The notes: a model not told the origin generated them from the letters alone. A DNA stretch of 64,000 bases from Nitrospirales bacterium (GCA_021604005.1 BQIV01000018.1:29344-93343); one strand, 5' to 3'; shown: positions 18,775 through 28,721, counted from the stretch's first letter. Translations and numbers: made by a program.

Positions 18775-18867
18775 CTTGAACACGATAGTTGCGTGACATA
18801 TCGCTGCTGAAAGGCAATCTAAGTTAGCCTTCAAGACCAGCTGAAATATTGATTACAGGTGTTCAAG
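18775..18867. repeat. 93-bp palindrome-ended repeat, copy 2
   Basis: Bounded by exact 9-bp inverted repeats CTTGAACAC (18775-18783) and GTGTTCAAG (18859-18867). It is nearly identical to copy 1 inside; the differences seen are one base near the 5' end (TTGCGTG against TTGTGTG), one near the 3' end (TACAGG against TACCGG), and the ends themselves. No open reading frame is carried. Size and structure fit a MITE- or REP-like non-autonomous element. Confidence 0.87.
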
Positions 18868-18991
18868 TACAGAGCCGCATTTCAAGAAAAGGCCGGAAAA
18901 ATTTTGACAGAGACAAGATGAGCGAGGTTAGGCTATCATATGAGTTGAGAAACTTACACTCATCCATGGAACATGGGAAGGCAACGTTAAT

Positions 18992-19195
18992 ATGCCGACG
19001 AATGCATTAAAAAAAGATACGCCACGGGGAAATGGGCCGCCTCCAGTGCTGACAACCACGAAGCAGGCAAGCGGAAAAAATGATGCACAAACTGAATCCG
19101 AACTCGCGGCCCAAGAAATAGAGGCACTCTGGGAATCTCAAGAAGTCGGACTGACACGGTGGTCAACAGATGATGGGAAACGCTATGCAGATTAA
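18992..19195 (+). CDS. small hypothetical protein, 67 residues
   Basis: A hydrophilic product rich in Thr, Pro, Lys and Glu, with no hydrophobic segment. The C-terminal half (SELAAQEIEALWESQEVGLTRW) could be an amphipathic helix. GGAAGG lies about 11 nt before the ATG, a little far for a ribosome-binding site. Not recognised. It might be a real short gene in the accessory region beside the 93-bp repeats, or a chance frame. Confidence 0.35.
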   Translation: MPTNALKKDTPRGNGPPPVLTTTKQASGKNDAQTESELAAQEIEALWESQEVGLTRWSTDDGKRYAD

Positions 19196-19216
19196 GCTTA
19201 TCGGTATTTGCAATCG

Positions 19217-20455
19217 CTAAAACTTATATGTCAATTCAAATAAGTTCACATCGACGCCACGATTATCGGACCCCCACATACCGGCATCCGAAATATGATG
19301 AAATCGCCAGCCAATACCAACATGGTCCGTGACATAATACGTGAGCCCACCTTGTCCAACGATTTGGATAGGTCCACCAAGGTCCTGCCGTCCATATTTT
19401 TCTCGACTCACGTAGGCAAGCCCAGGTCCGCCATTGATACTCATCTTCCAGTCGGGATACCAAAACACAATACCTGGTGAAATTGTCCCGATAAATCCAA
19501 GATCGCCGTCGCCACGCAAGGCTCCGAGCGAACCGTTCATACGAAAATATATTTCCCAGCCCGACTCGTAATAATACTGCTTAGGGAACCTCATCGCGCC
19601 AAAGATATCAAAGTGCTCAAAATTTTCTTTTTCAGTCGGTGGAATCGCCACATACTCAGCATTAAACCCACCTCGAATCCCTATCTCATCCCATCGCAAC
19701 CCTTCCCTATCATCACGGGCTCCTGCCATCGATGCTCTTTCTTCAGAAACAGCGTTTTCATCAGCTAATTCGTTTTTTGCCAGAATGCGCGGAGTCGTGT
19801 TGGATGACTCAGCATTCGTCGACATAGCCACACGGTCGATTACAGGCGTAATGAGTGGTTCCTTGACAATTGGCATTGCCATGACCGGAGAAGGGATGGG
19901 TTCAGGAGCAAAGATTTCCTGCGCACGCATATCAGACTGCAGGGTTTGTGGTTCGGTAAGCACTTCATCATTTGGCCTTACTGGCTCTCTTGCTGGAATC
20001 ACGACTTCACTTATCTCTTCTTTAAATGATGTTTTTGTGATTGGTTCTATACCTTGGCTCTCTGTCGTTCTCCACGTTCGTTTGACAAAGATATTGACAG
20101 GTTCACCATCGGCTTCGTGAAGCACCGCCTTCGTCTCAGAAAAAGCCTGCGGACGATTGCAGGAATTTGGGTCTGATGATGCACATGACGATGAGCGCGG
20201 AAGGTCCGCGCCCTCATCGCGCCCTGAAATAGTCTCCACATCACCAGCAGTGTGAACCTGTGAAAGAGTAGCACCTGGACTCTGGGCAAATGCCGTCGCG
20301 TCAACCTGAAGGGGTGACATATGCTCTTTGATTGTCGACCTCTGTTTCATGTCAACCGGTGCTAACTCTTTAGGCAATTGGCTTTGGCCGCTCACCCAAA
20401 CCAATGCACTAATACCAAGCAAGCCACCGAATCCTATGAGGATAGATTTCATCAT
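19217..20455 (-). CDS. PagL-like lipid A 3-O-deacylase with a long N-terminal extension
   Basis: About 412 residues from the double ATG at 20455; ATGs at 20488 and 20527 are alternatives and none has a clear ribosome-binding site. An N-terminal hydrophobic segment (ILIGFGGLLGISALVWV) is followed by about 220 residues of low-complexity, Pro/Glu/Ser-rich sequence. The last 150 residues form the PagL/acyloxyacyl hydrolase barrel, with VFWYPDWKMSINGGPG, RFHHISDAGMWGSDNRG (the catalytic His/Ser region) and a terminal Phe. PagL removes the 3-position acyl chain from lipid A in the outer membrane. Ordinary PagL is only 150-180 residues, so the extension is unusual. Confidence 0.72.
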   Translation of the reverse strand: MMKSILIGFGGLLGISALVWVSGQSQLPKELAPVDMKQRSTIKEHMSPLQVDATAFAQSPGATLSQVHTAGDVETISGRDEGADLPRSSSCASSDPNSCNRPQAFSETKAVLHEADGEPVNIFVKRTWRTTESQGIEPITKTSFKEEISEVVIPAREPVRPNDEVLTEPQTLQSDMRAQEIFAPEPIPSPVMAMPIVKEPLITPVIDRVAMSTNAESSNTTPRILAKNELADENAVSEERASMAGARDDREGLRWDEIGIRGGFNAEYVAIPPTEKENFEHFDIFGAMRFPKQYYYESGWEIYFRMNGSLGALRGDGDLGFIGTISPGIVFWYPDWKMSINGGPGLAYVSREKYGRQDLGGPIQIVGQGGLTYYVTDHVGIGWRFHHISDAGMWGSDNRGVDVNLFELTYKF

Positions 20456-20527
20456 ATGTATAGACCGTGCAATCCTTTCAATCGACATTTTGGTGTCACG
20501 GACGGCATAACACGCAATCCAAGACAT

Positions 20528-20914
20528 CGCCCATTAACCGACTATAGTAAAAATTACTTCAGACAACAGTCTCCATTCAGGCAAATGAGCAAACAATACG
20601 GTCGCGGCAATTCATATCGATATTTATGAGGCGTATAGGTATATCGGGATATTCGATTGAGTGCGAGAGGGGCTTCAACAGCTCTGAACGTTACAGTATG
20701 TTTGAGAAGTCAATGCTGATGAAGAACAATGGAGTGGGGTACCGCACCACCTTTCATTACGATCTAGAAGATCCATTTAAGAGGCTGATATTTTCTACCA
20801 CACCACAGTGTCATCTTCAAGATTGCCATACGATTTACCATCGTTTTAAAAAGGCAAGACGGTAAGTGTCCTATAGTCTTAAGGTTGTAGTGCATTCTGA
20901 CAGTATGTAAATTT
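20528..20914. other. gene-poor intergenic region
   Basis: About 390 bp. A 79-codon plus-strand frame (20626-20865) exists but has no ribosome-binding site and an improbable composition, so I do not call it. No repeat or promoter was identified. The region lies between the PagL-like gene and a broken nucleotidyltransferase, consistent with accessory DNA undergoing decay. Confidence 0.3.
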
Positions 20915-21127
20915 TTACGACTTTTCCTGCTCTCTAACGCAATCCTTGCCATTCACCCTTCCCAAATTCAACACATTACAAAACAGATACATGTATGTGA
21001 TTGAAAAGACTTTAAGGGTCACATCAATATCTCTCGTAAGACGAGGTTCCCCGTACACCAAGACCGCTTGCCCACCGATTACCATATAGGGGATACGACG
21101 TCGCTTAAGTGTCTTAGAAATCTTCAT
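20915..21127 (-). pseudogene. truncated nucleotidyltransferase (toxin-like MNT family)
   Basis: The first 35 or so residues (ISKTLKRRRIPYMVIGGQAVLVYGEPRLTRDIDVTLKV in parts) match the start of minimal nucleotidyltransferases: the GGQAV loop and the DID metal-binding pair. The family usually has about 180 residues; here the similarity stops after LKV and the frame ends after about 70. The start ATG lies 14 nt inside the upstream small gene. It is therefore a 3'-truncated remnant. Such enzymes are paired with a small partner protein, which is present and intact just upstream. Confidence 0.7.
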
Positions 21128-21332
21128 CAACAGGTGTTCGAACATTGAAAGCATTGGCTACGCGAATATCTACATCGATTCCCTCTAAGGGATCCTTCGG
21201 AGAAAATACACCGAGGTTTCGTGCCTCTTGAAGAAGCGCTTCGACAATTTTCAGATTAGAGAAGAGGTCAGGTTTAGTTTTCATGATCTGTTCGCGCTCA
21301 AATTGTTCGAGACGTGTACGGTTTTTGATCAT
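21114..21332 (-). CDS. small partner protein of the nucleotidyltransferase pair
   Basis: 72 residues from the ATG at 21332 (an in-frame TTG lies two codons earlier). The product contains IKNRTRLEQFEREQIM and the closing segment DPLEGIDVDIRVANAFNVR. This pattern is typical of small proteins encoded immediately upstream of, and overlapping, MNT-type nucleotidyltransferase genes. Their role is unproven; an antitoxin or substrate-presenting part is possible. The partner here is truncated, so the unit is probably non-functional. Confidence 0.6.
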   Translation of the reverse strand: MIKNRTRLEQFEREQIMKTKPDLFSNLKIVEALLQEARNLGVFSPKDPLEGIDVDIRVANAFNVRTPVDEDF

Positions 21333-21481
21333 AATCAAGCCACTGATGATTTAGGAATAATGAACACAAAACGATTCATACTGCTGATAGTGTGCAGAAC
21401 CTAGAAACGTGATCTGCCAGTTAAAACAGCGAATGTTGTATTTTTTCTTTAAGCATTCATCAATGTGCATGTCACATTTTT

Positions 21482-24400
21482 TCATTCGGGATCATAAGAC
21501 AAATTCGGCGCTAGCCACCGCTCAATAATCGACAGGTCCATGTGTTTTCTGCTTGCATAGTCTGTGACTTGATCTTTATCGATTTTACCGACGCCAAAGT
21601 ATTTGGCTTGCGGGTGCGCAAAGTACAAACCGCTGACTGACGCTGCAGGTAACATCGCATAGGTTTCCGTTAAGGTGATCCCGGTATGTTTTTCCACATC
21701 AAGCAAATCAAATAGGACAGGTTTCTCAGTATGGTCTGGACTTGCTGGATATCCAGGTGCAGGACGGATGCCACGATAGCGTTCCCGAATGAGTTCTTCG
21801 CTTGAGAGATGCTCGTCTTGTCCATACCCCCACTCTTTTCTCGCCTCGCGATGCAGCCATTCGGCAAAGGCTTCGGCCAATCTATCGGCCAATGCTTTCG
21901 TCATGATGGAATTGTAGTCATCATGGTCTTTATCAAACCGCGCGCACAGCTCTTGAACCCCAAGTCCAGCCGTCACCGCAAACCCGCCGATATAGTCGTG
22001 TAACCCTGTTGATTTTGGCGCAATGAAGTCGGCCAAGGCACAATTTTCCTCGCCTTGAGGCTTCTCCATTTGTTGACGAAGGGTGTGGAACGTGGTGCCG
22101 ATATTGGTGCGTGACTCATCAGCGTACACCTGAATGTCATCATCGACACTGTTAGCCGGGTAAAACCCATAGATGCCTTTGGCCTGGAATAATTTTTGGT
22201 CAACAATTTCGCGAAGAAGCTTCTGTGCGTCATCAAAGAGTTCTTTGGCCTTGCTCCCGACCGTTTCATCTTCGAATATCTTTGGATACCGGCCTTTTAA
22301 TTCCCAGGTATGAAAAAACGGCGTCCAGTCAATGACCTCAACCAAGTCCTGCAACGACATGTCGGCTAATACACGTGTCCCTAAAAAGCTTGGCGTCGCA
22401 ATTTCCGTCGACTCCCATTGAATCGCCGTTCGTCGCTTTCTCGCCTCTTCCAATGTGAGCAAGCGTTTGGTCGACTGCTTATTTTTGTGCGCTTCACGGG
22501 TTTTGGCCTGTTGTTCTTGAACTTTCTCAACAAAAGCCGTCTTTTCTTCAGAACTGAGCAATTGCCGCACGACATTGACCGCCACCGATGCATCCAAAAC
22601 ATGCACGACCGGCTGCTGGTAGCCAGGTGCAATTTTCACCGCCGTGTGGGCCTTACTCGTGGTAGCCCCGCCAATTAAGAGCGGAATATCAAAGCCCTCC
22701 CGATTCATTTCCTTGGCATTATGAACCATTTCATCCAACGAAGGCGTAATAAGTCCGCTCAACCCAATCATATCGACCTTTTCTTCCCTGGCTCGTTGCA
22801 ATATTTTGTCACAGTGCACCATCACGCCAAGATCGATGACTTCATAATTGTTACATCCGAGCACGACACCCACGATGTTTTTTCCAATATCGTGCACATC
22901 GCCTTTGACCGTCGCCATCAGGACTTTCCCCTGGGCACTACCACCTGTGGCCTCCTTCTCTTTTTCCATAAACGGCAGCAAGTAGGCCACGGCTTTTTTC
23001 ATCACGCGCGCACTTTTCACCACTTGCGGAAGAAACATCTTGCCAGAGCCAAAGAGATCTCCAACGATATTCATGCCGTCCATTAAAGGTCCTTCAATGA
23101 CATGCAACGGCTTATCATACTGCTGGCGTGCCTCTTCGACATCTTCAATAATATATTCGACCAAGCCTTTGACCAATGCATGAGAAAGGCGTTCCTGTAC
23201 CGTACCCTGTCTCCAGGCCTCATCTTTTACCGCAACCTTTCCCCCTTGCTTGACGGTTTCGGCGAACGTCACCAAGCGTTCGGTTGCATCGTCACGCCGG
23301 TTCAACAAGACATCTTCAACCAATTCCAGGAGATCTTTGGGTATCTCCGCATAGACGCCTAACTGCCCCGCATTGACAATGGCCATGTCCAGACCGGCTT
23401 TGATTGCGTGATACAAAAATGCCGTATGCATGGCTTCCCGCACCACGTTGTTTCCTCTGAACGAGAATGAAATATTGCTCACGCCCCCGCTCACTTTACA
23501 ATGCGGTAACGTGGCCTTAATCTGCTTGGTGGCTTCGATAAAATTCACGGCATAATTATTATGCTCCTCAATCCCCGTTGCGACGGTAAGGATATTGGGA
23601 TCGAAAATAATATCTTCCGGTGGGAATTGAATTTCCTCCGTTAAAATCTTGTAGGCTCTGGTACAAATTTCCACCTTCCGTTCAGCCGTATCGGCTTGGC
23701 CGACTTCGTCAAACGCCATCACGACGACAGCCGCCCCGTAACGCCTGACTATCCGGGCTTGCTCTTTGAATTTCTCTTCTCCTTCTTTCAGACTAATAGA
23801 ATTCACCACGCCTTTTCCTTGAATACATTGCAGGCCTGCTTCAATGACCGACCATCGTGAACTATCGATCATAATAGGCACGCGACAAATGTCCGGTTCC
23901 GAGGCGATGAGGTGCAGGAAATGCACCATCGCTTTTTCCGAATCCAACATGCCTTCATCCATGTTGACATCAATAATTTGTGCGCCACCTTCGACTTGTT
24001 GACGGGCAACAGCTAAGGCTTCTTCAAATTCTCCGTTCAATATTAATTTGGCGAATTTCGGCGAACCGGTGACATTGGTTCGTTCACCGATATTAATGAA
24101 ATTCGCTTCCGGACGAATGGAAATGGCTTCCAGTCCGCTGAGACGTGTGACATGAGAGCGTGAAACCGGCTCATGAGGAGGTAAGTCTGAAACGGCCTCG
24201 GCTATGGCCTGTATGTGATCCGGCGTACTGCCACAGCAACCGCCAACGATATTTAACCATCCATTATTGGCAAATTCTCGTAAATCCTCGCCCATACGCT
24301 CAGGGGTTTCGTCAAACCCGCCGAACGCATTCGGTAACCCAGCGTTGGGATAGCAACTGATATACACCGGCGCGATGCCGGAGAGTTCCTCAATATACGG

Positions 24401-25153
24401 ACGCATTTGTTTGGCACCCAATGCGCAATTGATCCCGACGCTGAGTACGTTGGCATGGGAGACGGAATTCCAAAATGCCTCGATAACCTGTCCCGACAAC
24501 GTTCGTCCGCTCTGATCGGTAATGGTTACGGATATCATGATCGGGACATGTTGTCCCTGTTCCTGGCAATAGCGATCAATGGCGTTGAGCGCAGCTTTCG
24601 CATTCAATGTGTCGAAAATAGTCTCAACCAGTAAGAGATCCGACCCTCCCTCCATCAGCCCACGCACTTGCTCATGATAGGCTTCTTCCAACTGACCAAA
24701 GGTCACAGCCCGAAACGCCGGGTCGTTGACATCGGGAGACATGGATGCGGTTCGGTTGGTTGGCCCCATCGATCCTGCAACAAATCGAGGACGGCTCGAG
24801 TCCTTTGCCATGACCGCCTTGACTGCCTCACGCGCAACTCGTGCACCTGCAACGTTCAACTCATAGGCCAAAGACTCCATCTTATAGTCAGCCATGGAAA
24901 TGATATTGGAATTGAAGGTATTTGTTTCAATAATATCGGCGCCCGCGTCCATATAGGCTTGATGAATTGATTGAATGATGCCGGGCTGTGTGATGGATAA
25001 CAGATCATTATTGCCTTTGACGTCGCTGGGATGGTCAACGAATCGAGTTCCTCGAAAGTCTTGCTCTTCTAACGTATGCTTTTGAATCATGGTGCCCATG
25101 GCTCCATCCATCACCACAATTCGGTCACGTAACAACGTCTCTAAATTTGACAT
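21482..25153 (-). CDS. metH: cobalamin-dependent methionine synthase MetH
   Basis: 1223 residues, the full length of the family. The ATG at 25153 has GAGGAGAAAG upstream; the frame to 25177 has no better site. Domains in order are the homocysteine-binding barrel (residues 1-330, Zn ligands in GINCALG and [12 protein letters not shown]), the pterin-binding barrel (about 350-620, [13 protein letters not shown]), the cap helix, the B12 domain with [17 protein letters not shown] (about 740-760), and the C-terminal AdoMet-activation domain ([15 protein letters not shown]). It transfers a methyl group from methyl-tetrahydrofolate to homocysteine. I see no cobalamin or SAM riboswitch in the 167 bp before it. 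Confidence 0.97.
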   Translation of the reverse strand: MSNLETLLRDRIVVMDGAMGTMIQKHTLEEQDFRGTRFVDHPSDVKGNNDLLSITQPGIIQSIHQAYMDAGADIIETNTFNSNIISMADYKMESLAYELNVAGARVAREAVKAVMAKDSSRPRFVAGSMGPTNRTASMSPDVNDPAFRAVTFGQLEEAYHEQVRGLMEGGSDLLLVETIFDTLNAKAALNAIDRYCQEQGQHVPIMISVTITDQSGRTLSGQVIEAFWNSVSHANVLSVGINCALGAKQMRPYIEELSGIAPVYISCYPNAGLPNAFGGFDETPERMGEDLREFANNGWLNIVGGCCGSTPDHIQAIAEAVSDLPPHEPVSRSHVTRLSGLEAISIRPEANFINIGERTNVTGSPKFAKLILNGEFEEALAVARQQVEGGAQIIDVNMDEGMLDSEKAMVHFLHLIASEPDICRVPIMIDSSRWSVIEAGLQCIQGKGVVNSISLKEGEEKFKEQARIVRRYGAAVVVMAFDEVGQADTAERKVEICTRAYKILTEEIQFPPEDIIFDPNILTVATGIEEHNNYAVNFIEATKQIKATLPHCKVSGGVSNISFSFRGNNVVREAMHTAFLYHAIKAGLDMAIVNAGQLGVYAEIPKDLLELVEDVLLNRRDDATERLVTFAETVKQGGKVAVKDEAWRQGTVQERLSHALVKGLVEYIIEDVEEARQQYDKPLHVIEGPLMDGMNIVGDLFGSGKMFLPQVVKSARVMKKAVAYLLPFMEKEKEATGGSAQGKVLMATVKGDVHDIGKNIVGVVLGCNNYEVIDLGVMVHCDKILQRAREEKVDMIGLSGLITPSLDEMVHNAKEMNREGFDIPLLIGGATTSKAHTAVKIAPGYQQPVVHVLDASVAVNVVRQLLSSEEKTAFVEKVQEQQAKTREAHKNKQSTKRLLTLEEARKRRTAIQWESTEIATPSFLGTRVLADMSLQDLVEVIDWTPFFHTWELKGRYPKIFEDETVGSKAKELFDDAQKLLREIVDQKLFQAKGIYGFYPANSVDDDIQVYADESRTNIGTTFHTLRQQMEKPQGEENCALADFIAPKSTGLHDYIGGFAVTAGLGVQELCARFDKDHDDYNSIMTKALADRLAEAFAEWLHREARKEWGYGQDEHLSSEELIRERYRGIRPAPGYPASPDHTEKPVLFDLLDVEKHTGITLTETYAMLPAASVSGLYFAHPQAKYFGVGKIDKDQVTDYASRKHMDLSIIERWLAPNLSYDPE

Positions 25154-25320
25154 TCGCTCTTTCTCCTCAGAAAACAATATTCATAACACTCGGTCCGTTT
25201 CCCTACCTTAACACTATCACGACATGACTGACTGCACGAACAGATCGAATCTCTACCTCTTTTACTGTTCTTGACTTCTTTTGACCGTAACAAATACGAT
25301 GGCAAATAGGAACCTCATTC

Positions 25321-26115
25321 ATGTTTAACTACCCTAGCAATTTACACATTATCCTTCTTCTTACCGTTTTCGCCCTGGGGTTAACTGAGTTGTCGGCTCC
25401 ATTACGCAGCCACGCCAAACCATACTTTGAAGACGGCTATCTCGGACTCAAACAAGCTGAATTACATAAGCAATTAGGCATGCCCATGGCTGTTCGATCG
25501 CGAAAAGCCGCACTACGAGTGTTTAGTTACTATACGTTTCAAGATTGGGAGAAATACTTCAGCGAACTCGTTGCACCAGGAAATGGAGAAGATGTCTACA
25601 CCTACAACCGCGACGGGACTCAAGTGCGGTATTCCTTTGCCTATACTCCCGACCTGAGAGAACGTACGGACTCGCCAACGCTGTATGTGAAACGAGTTGA
25701 AATTGAGTTCACTCCTGCGGTGACGCTGTCAAAAATCCCCGACTTAATTTCTGAATTCTCGCCTCCCACAGATGCGAAGGCATCGGTCTTTCGATCAAAT
25801 TTGTGGCTACTCATATTTAAAGGCGCTCCTTCACCGGACGCATCTTTTATTTCACAAGAACAAGGCAGGGAAAGCCTACCGTGGTCGTTGGCGTATCAGA
25901 TGTTTGCCATTAATGGACTTCCCGACTACCTGACACTTGATGCAAAGATTGACCGTATGGAAATTACCACCCAAAGTCTTGAAATTGTGAAAACCAATCA
26001 ACGGCTTACGCATGAACCAATATTGAATCCATTTTCAGAAGAGGTTGCGAACCGGCCTCCCCCTTCTCCCGCTCAGCATAAAAAATCCATTCCTCAACCT
26101 GAATATGCAGACTAA
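25321..26115 (+). CDS. secreted hypothetical protein, 264 residues
   Basis: An N-terminal hydrophobic stretch (residues 8-28, LHIILLLTVFALGLTEL) makes a signal peptide. The mature protein is mixed alpha/beta: LGLKQAELHKQLGMPMAVR resembles the entry of SmpA/BamE-like folds, but no clear family can be named. The last 30 residues are Pro-rich. A TAGGAA ribosome-binding site lies 8-10 nt before the ATG. It is divergent from metH. Confidence 0.55.
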   Translation: MFNYPSNLHIILLLTVFALGLTELSAPLRSHAKPYFEDGYLGLKQAELHKQLGMPMAVRSRKAALRVFSYYTFQDWEKYFSELVAPGNGEDVYTYNRDGTQVRYSFAYTPDLRERTDSPTLYVKRVEIEFTPAVTLSKIPDLISEFSPPTDAKASVFRSNLWLLIFKGAPSPDASFISQEQGRESLPWSLAYQMFAINGLPDYLTLDAKIDRMEITTQSLEIVKTNQRLTHEPILNPFSEEVANRPPPSPAQHKKSIPQPEYAD

Positions 26116-26130
26116 AGGTAAGAAAAATTA

Positions 26131-26511
26131 TCATGGGTGCTTCGAAACACTGTCTTTTTCCGCATACCTGATGTCTCGCTCGTCACTTAATAGCAAATAG
26201 GCTTCCCCCCATTGCTTCTGACTTTCAAGAGTCCACGCTTCTACGTTCTGTTCCGGTTTCAGTCGAATGCCGTAGAGTCCGCCAAAAATGAGCACGGCAA
26301 TTCCTGCACCTGAATCTTCCACCTTCTGTGCAAAGGCTTCACAGCATGGTTGTTCTGGGTCGTCATTCCATCCTGTAATGACACACCATTCACCACGTGA
26401 AATTCGGTCATAGACTTTGACATGGGAAATCGGGAACGGAGGGGCAACTTCCTTAAATCGAAGAAAGACGGAGTGCTCGCAATTTGCATTACTCTCAACT
26501 TCAACAATCAT
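26131..26511 (-). CDS. hypothetical protein, about 126 residues
   Basis: The ATG at 26511 has a GGAAGG site upstream; the TTG three codons earlier is less likely. The product is a small soluble protein with CEHSVFLRFKEV and GEWCVITGWNDDPEQPCCEAF; its Cys residues include a CC pair. No family recognised. It converges on the secreted protein gene, whose stop lies about 15 bp away. Codon use is ordinary. Confidence 0.5.
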   Translation of the reverse strand: MIVEVESNANCEHSVFLRFKEVAPPFPISHVKVYDRISRGEWCVITGWNDDPEQPCCEAFAQKVEDSGAGIAVLIFGGLYGIRLKPEQNVEAWTLESQKQWGEAYLLLSDERDIRYAEKDSVSKHP

Positions 26512-26610
26512 CAACCCCAACCTTCCTTGACCCCTGAAAATCTCTACTGATACGATAGAGCCAACTCAATACCAGGTGCTTCCTCGCGAAAATTTAACAA
26601 GCCGTTCCCC

Positions 26611-26982
26611 TTGAATAACGTGGCTAAAGATACACTTCACACACAACTTGAATCACTTCCATTTCTGTGCAGACGGCCAGTCCGAATTGTATGCTATGTC
26701 GGATTGACGGCATTTTTTCTCTGGATGATCGGCTGGGGCCTCATTCCGCCACTGTTAGACCCAACGTTCGAAAAGCATGTTCAAGAAAAAAAAGTGATTG
26801 TTGGCATGACCCGAGATCAAGCCCTGAAAGCTTGGGGCTCGCCGTATCAAATGAATGTGAGTTATACGCCGAAAGGCATTAGACGAGAAGAATGGGTCTA
26901 TGAAGATTGGGTAGACGCTGGCACCATCACGCATCGGTACCTGTACTTTGAAGAAAACCGATTGGTTGGTGGATGGGAATAG
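26611..26982 (+). CDS. single-pass membrane protein with SmpA/BamE-like domain
   Basis: 123 residues. An N-terminal membrane helix (IVCYVGLTAFFLWMIGWGL, about residues 26-46) is followed by VIVGMTRDQALKAWGSP, the typical first helix of SmpA/OmlA/BamE-like domains, and EEWVYEDW. BamE-like domains help outer-membrane assembly, but many such small proteins have no known role. The frame starts at a TTG without a good ribosome-binding site, so the real start is uncertain. Confidence 0.55.
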   Translation: MNNVAKDTLHTQLESLPFLCRRPVRIVCYVGLTAFFLWMIGWGLIPPLLDPTFEKHVQEKKVIVGMTRDQALKAWGSPYQMNVSYTPKGIRREEWVYEDWVDAGTITHRYLYFEENRLVGGWE

Positions 26983-27075
26983 AGCTTGCGGAAACCTCAG
27001 AAAACTCACCAGGTGTCTCAGGCAATCAATGTTGCTTCTGGTCTGTTTGCACGAGCACAGCGACGTTAGTCAGCA

Positions 27076-27360
27076 CTATGGGGTCTCTGTAATTTGCGCC
27101 CGTCGTTCTCTCCCGTTGCCTCCACTAATAATTAGCACTCGTTTCCATTCACGAATCTGATAGACAGCCCATGCATTGGGTTGGCCTTTGTAATAGGCTT
27201 CAGGGTCTTCTCCCTTGGCTTGCAGATATGTCGGTTCTGTAAAACCTTCATCTAAAACATAGTCCATTAAGTTATCGGCCGTGACTCCTTTCCCACTCAG
27301 AGATACGTCAGCTAAAAAGTTCAGAATTTCATCTGGATTTCCTAAATTTACTGTTTCCAT
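27076..27360 (-). CDS. small hypothetical protein, 94 residues
   Basis: A soluble acidic protein starting METVNLGNPDEILNFLADVSLSG and ending in a short basic tail. GGGAG lies about 10 nt before the ATG. The aromatic block EAYYKGQPNAWAVYQIREW looks structured. No family recognised. It is divergent from the haem-oxygenase-fold gene by about 160 bp. Confidence 0.5.
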   Translation of the reverse strand: METVNLGNPDEILNFLADVSLSGKGVTADNLMDYVLDEGFTEPTYLQAKGEDPEAYYKGQPNAWAVYQIREWKRVLIISGGNGRERRAQITETP

Positions 27361-27522
27361 TGACTTACAGCTCCCTTAAAACTGTGGTATTCTATAAGTC
27401 TTATGAATCAAAAAGCAATTCTGTTCTCATAGCTGATGGTTATGGGGCTACCGTACATGCTCATGCTTCCGCTTTGCGCCACTGGCTCTCCTCGCTAATC
27501 CGGCATAATGTAAAGGACCATC

Positions 27523-28266
27523 ATGCGTACTCTTTCCCCTGATCAATTCCGTGAGAAATTATTTGACGTGTTGCGCCGTAAGCAGCATTGGGCTTCTTCA
27601 TATTTCGATGGCAACACCATTACCAAGGCTCATCTTCATCAACTCTATCATCAAGAATACGTTGTGTATATCCGTGACTTTGCCGTTTTACTTGCGCGTA
27701 TTTTGGGGAAAAATCCACCATGGGAAGTTCGGCGACGATTGGCCTCTACCATTTACGAGGAAGAGACGGGCGGCCTATCATTTCAACAACCGCATCAAGA
27801 GCTTTTTTTACAAATGATGATCGGGTTGGGATTTGATCGGTCAGGATTCCGTGACGTCAAACTTCTTTCAAGCAGCAGAATCTACCGAGAATGGCTGGAT
27901 CACGTCTGCGAAGATGAAGACTGGCTTGTAGGTGCCACCGTGTTAACGGTCTTTGTCGAAGGTACGTCTATGGACCCCGATGATGTCATGTATCCGAAGG
28001 GGCCAAAATCACCGGCAGAGATCGAGGACATCATCATGAAACATCCCTTAGTCCAATACCAAGGCCTTTCTCCTAAGCATATGGACTATATACGCGTCCA
28101 ACAAATTGTTGAACCGGTCAATCGCCGCGCGATATACGACATGATCATTCATCACACCGTCGAAGCAGAACAACAACAAACGGTTTTACAGCAAATGGAT
28201 GAAGCCTTACGTCAATGGTCCCGATATCAAGACGGCATTGCACGATCCTGCGGATTACGTCAGTAG
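27523..28266 (+). CDS. haem-oxygenase-fold (TenA/PqqC/CADD-like) protein, possible di-iron oxygenase
   Basis: 247 residues, all-helical. IYEEETGGLSFQQPHQELF supplies a Glu and a His in the arrangement of HO-like di-metal proteins. A further Glu is in VFVEGTS and acidic/His residues lie in the last helices (YDMIIHHTVEAE). PqqC, TenA, CADD and the HO-like di-iron oxygenases share this fold, and the sequence alone does not say which reaction applies. AAAGGA is spaced 6 nt before the ATG. It has no PQQ, thiamine or pABA genes next to it. Confidence 0.7.
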   Translation: MRTLSPDQFREKLFDVLRRKQHWASSYFDGNTITKAHLHQLYHQEYVVYIRDFAVLLARILGKNPPWEVRRRLASTIYEEETGGLSFQQPHQELFLQMMIGLGFDRSGFRDVKLLSSSRIYREWLDHVCEDEDWLVGATVLTVFVEGTSMDPDDVMYPKGPKSPAEIEDIIMKHPLVQYQGLSPKHMDYIRVQQIVEPVNRRAIYDMIIHHTVEAEQQQTVLQQMDEALRQWSRYQDGIARSCGLRQ

Positions 28267-28297
28267 ACTCACCCCGGTTCAATCGTCATGAAACGTT

Positions 28298-28708
28298 TTA
28301 TTGTGATGATGAGAGAGAAGTTTGCATACAGAGCCTATGTATGACAGGAATATCTGCGGGGGGAAATTCAAATTCATGAAAATTCTCAGGCTTGACCCAA
28401 CGAAAGTCTGCACATTCGATAGCCTGTGGCCTGCCTCGAAGAATTGAACATTCAAAAAAATTCAATACAACGGTTTTTTCTACATACTCGTGGCGACTGG
28501 CCATAAAATATATGGGCTGGCTTATCTCTATATCGAGTTCTTCTAAAATCTCTCGAGATACACATTCCGCGAGCGATTCCCCATCTTGACATTTCCCTCC
28601 TGGGAACTCCCACAGGCCACCGAGGTGAACATCCGGCTTGCGTTGCGTAATCAAGTAATGCCCGTCTTGTACGATCAACGCAACACCAACCTGAAAATGA
28701 GGTTTCAT
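28298..28708 (-). CDS. mutT: NUDIX hydrolase, MutT (8-oxo-dGTP diphosphatase) type
   Basis: 136 residues. The NUDIX box is GGKCQDGESLAECVSREILEELDI in overlapping parts, with GX5EX7REXXEEL intact. It is preceded by GLWEFPGG, the MutT-type substrate loop. MutT cleans 8-oxo-dGTP from the nucleotide pool. The gene starts 13 bp after mutY ends, on the same strand, so the two form an operon against oxidised guanine. Confidence 0.88.
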   Translation of the reverse strand: MKPHFQVGVALIVQDGHYLITQRKPDVHLGGLWEFPGGKCQDGESLAECVSREILEELDIEISQPIYFMASRHEYVEKTVVLNFFECSILRGRPQAIECADFRWVKPENFHEFEFPPADIPVIHRLCMQTSLSSSQ

Positions 28709-28721
28709 GGTTCACGACACG

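Noticed and set aside
18675..18867. CRISPR array
   Set aside because: The repeat units are 93 bp with a 7-bp gap, not short repeats with ~30-bp spacers.
20626..20865. 79-codon plus-strand frame
   Set aside because: No ribosome-binding site, odd composition rich in Cys/His/Arg, and no recognisable family.
25154..25320. Possible cobalamin or SAM riboswitch before metH
   Set aside because: Only 167 bp are available and none of the conserved riboswitch blocks was recognised.
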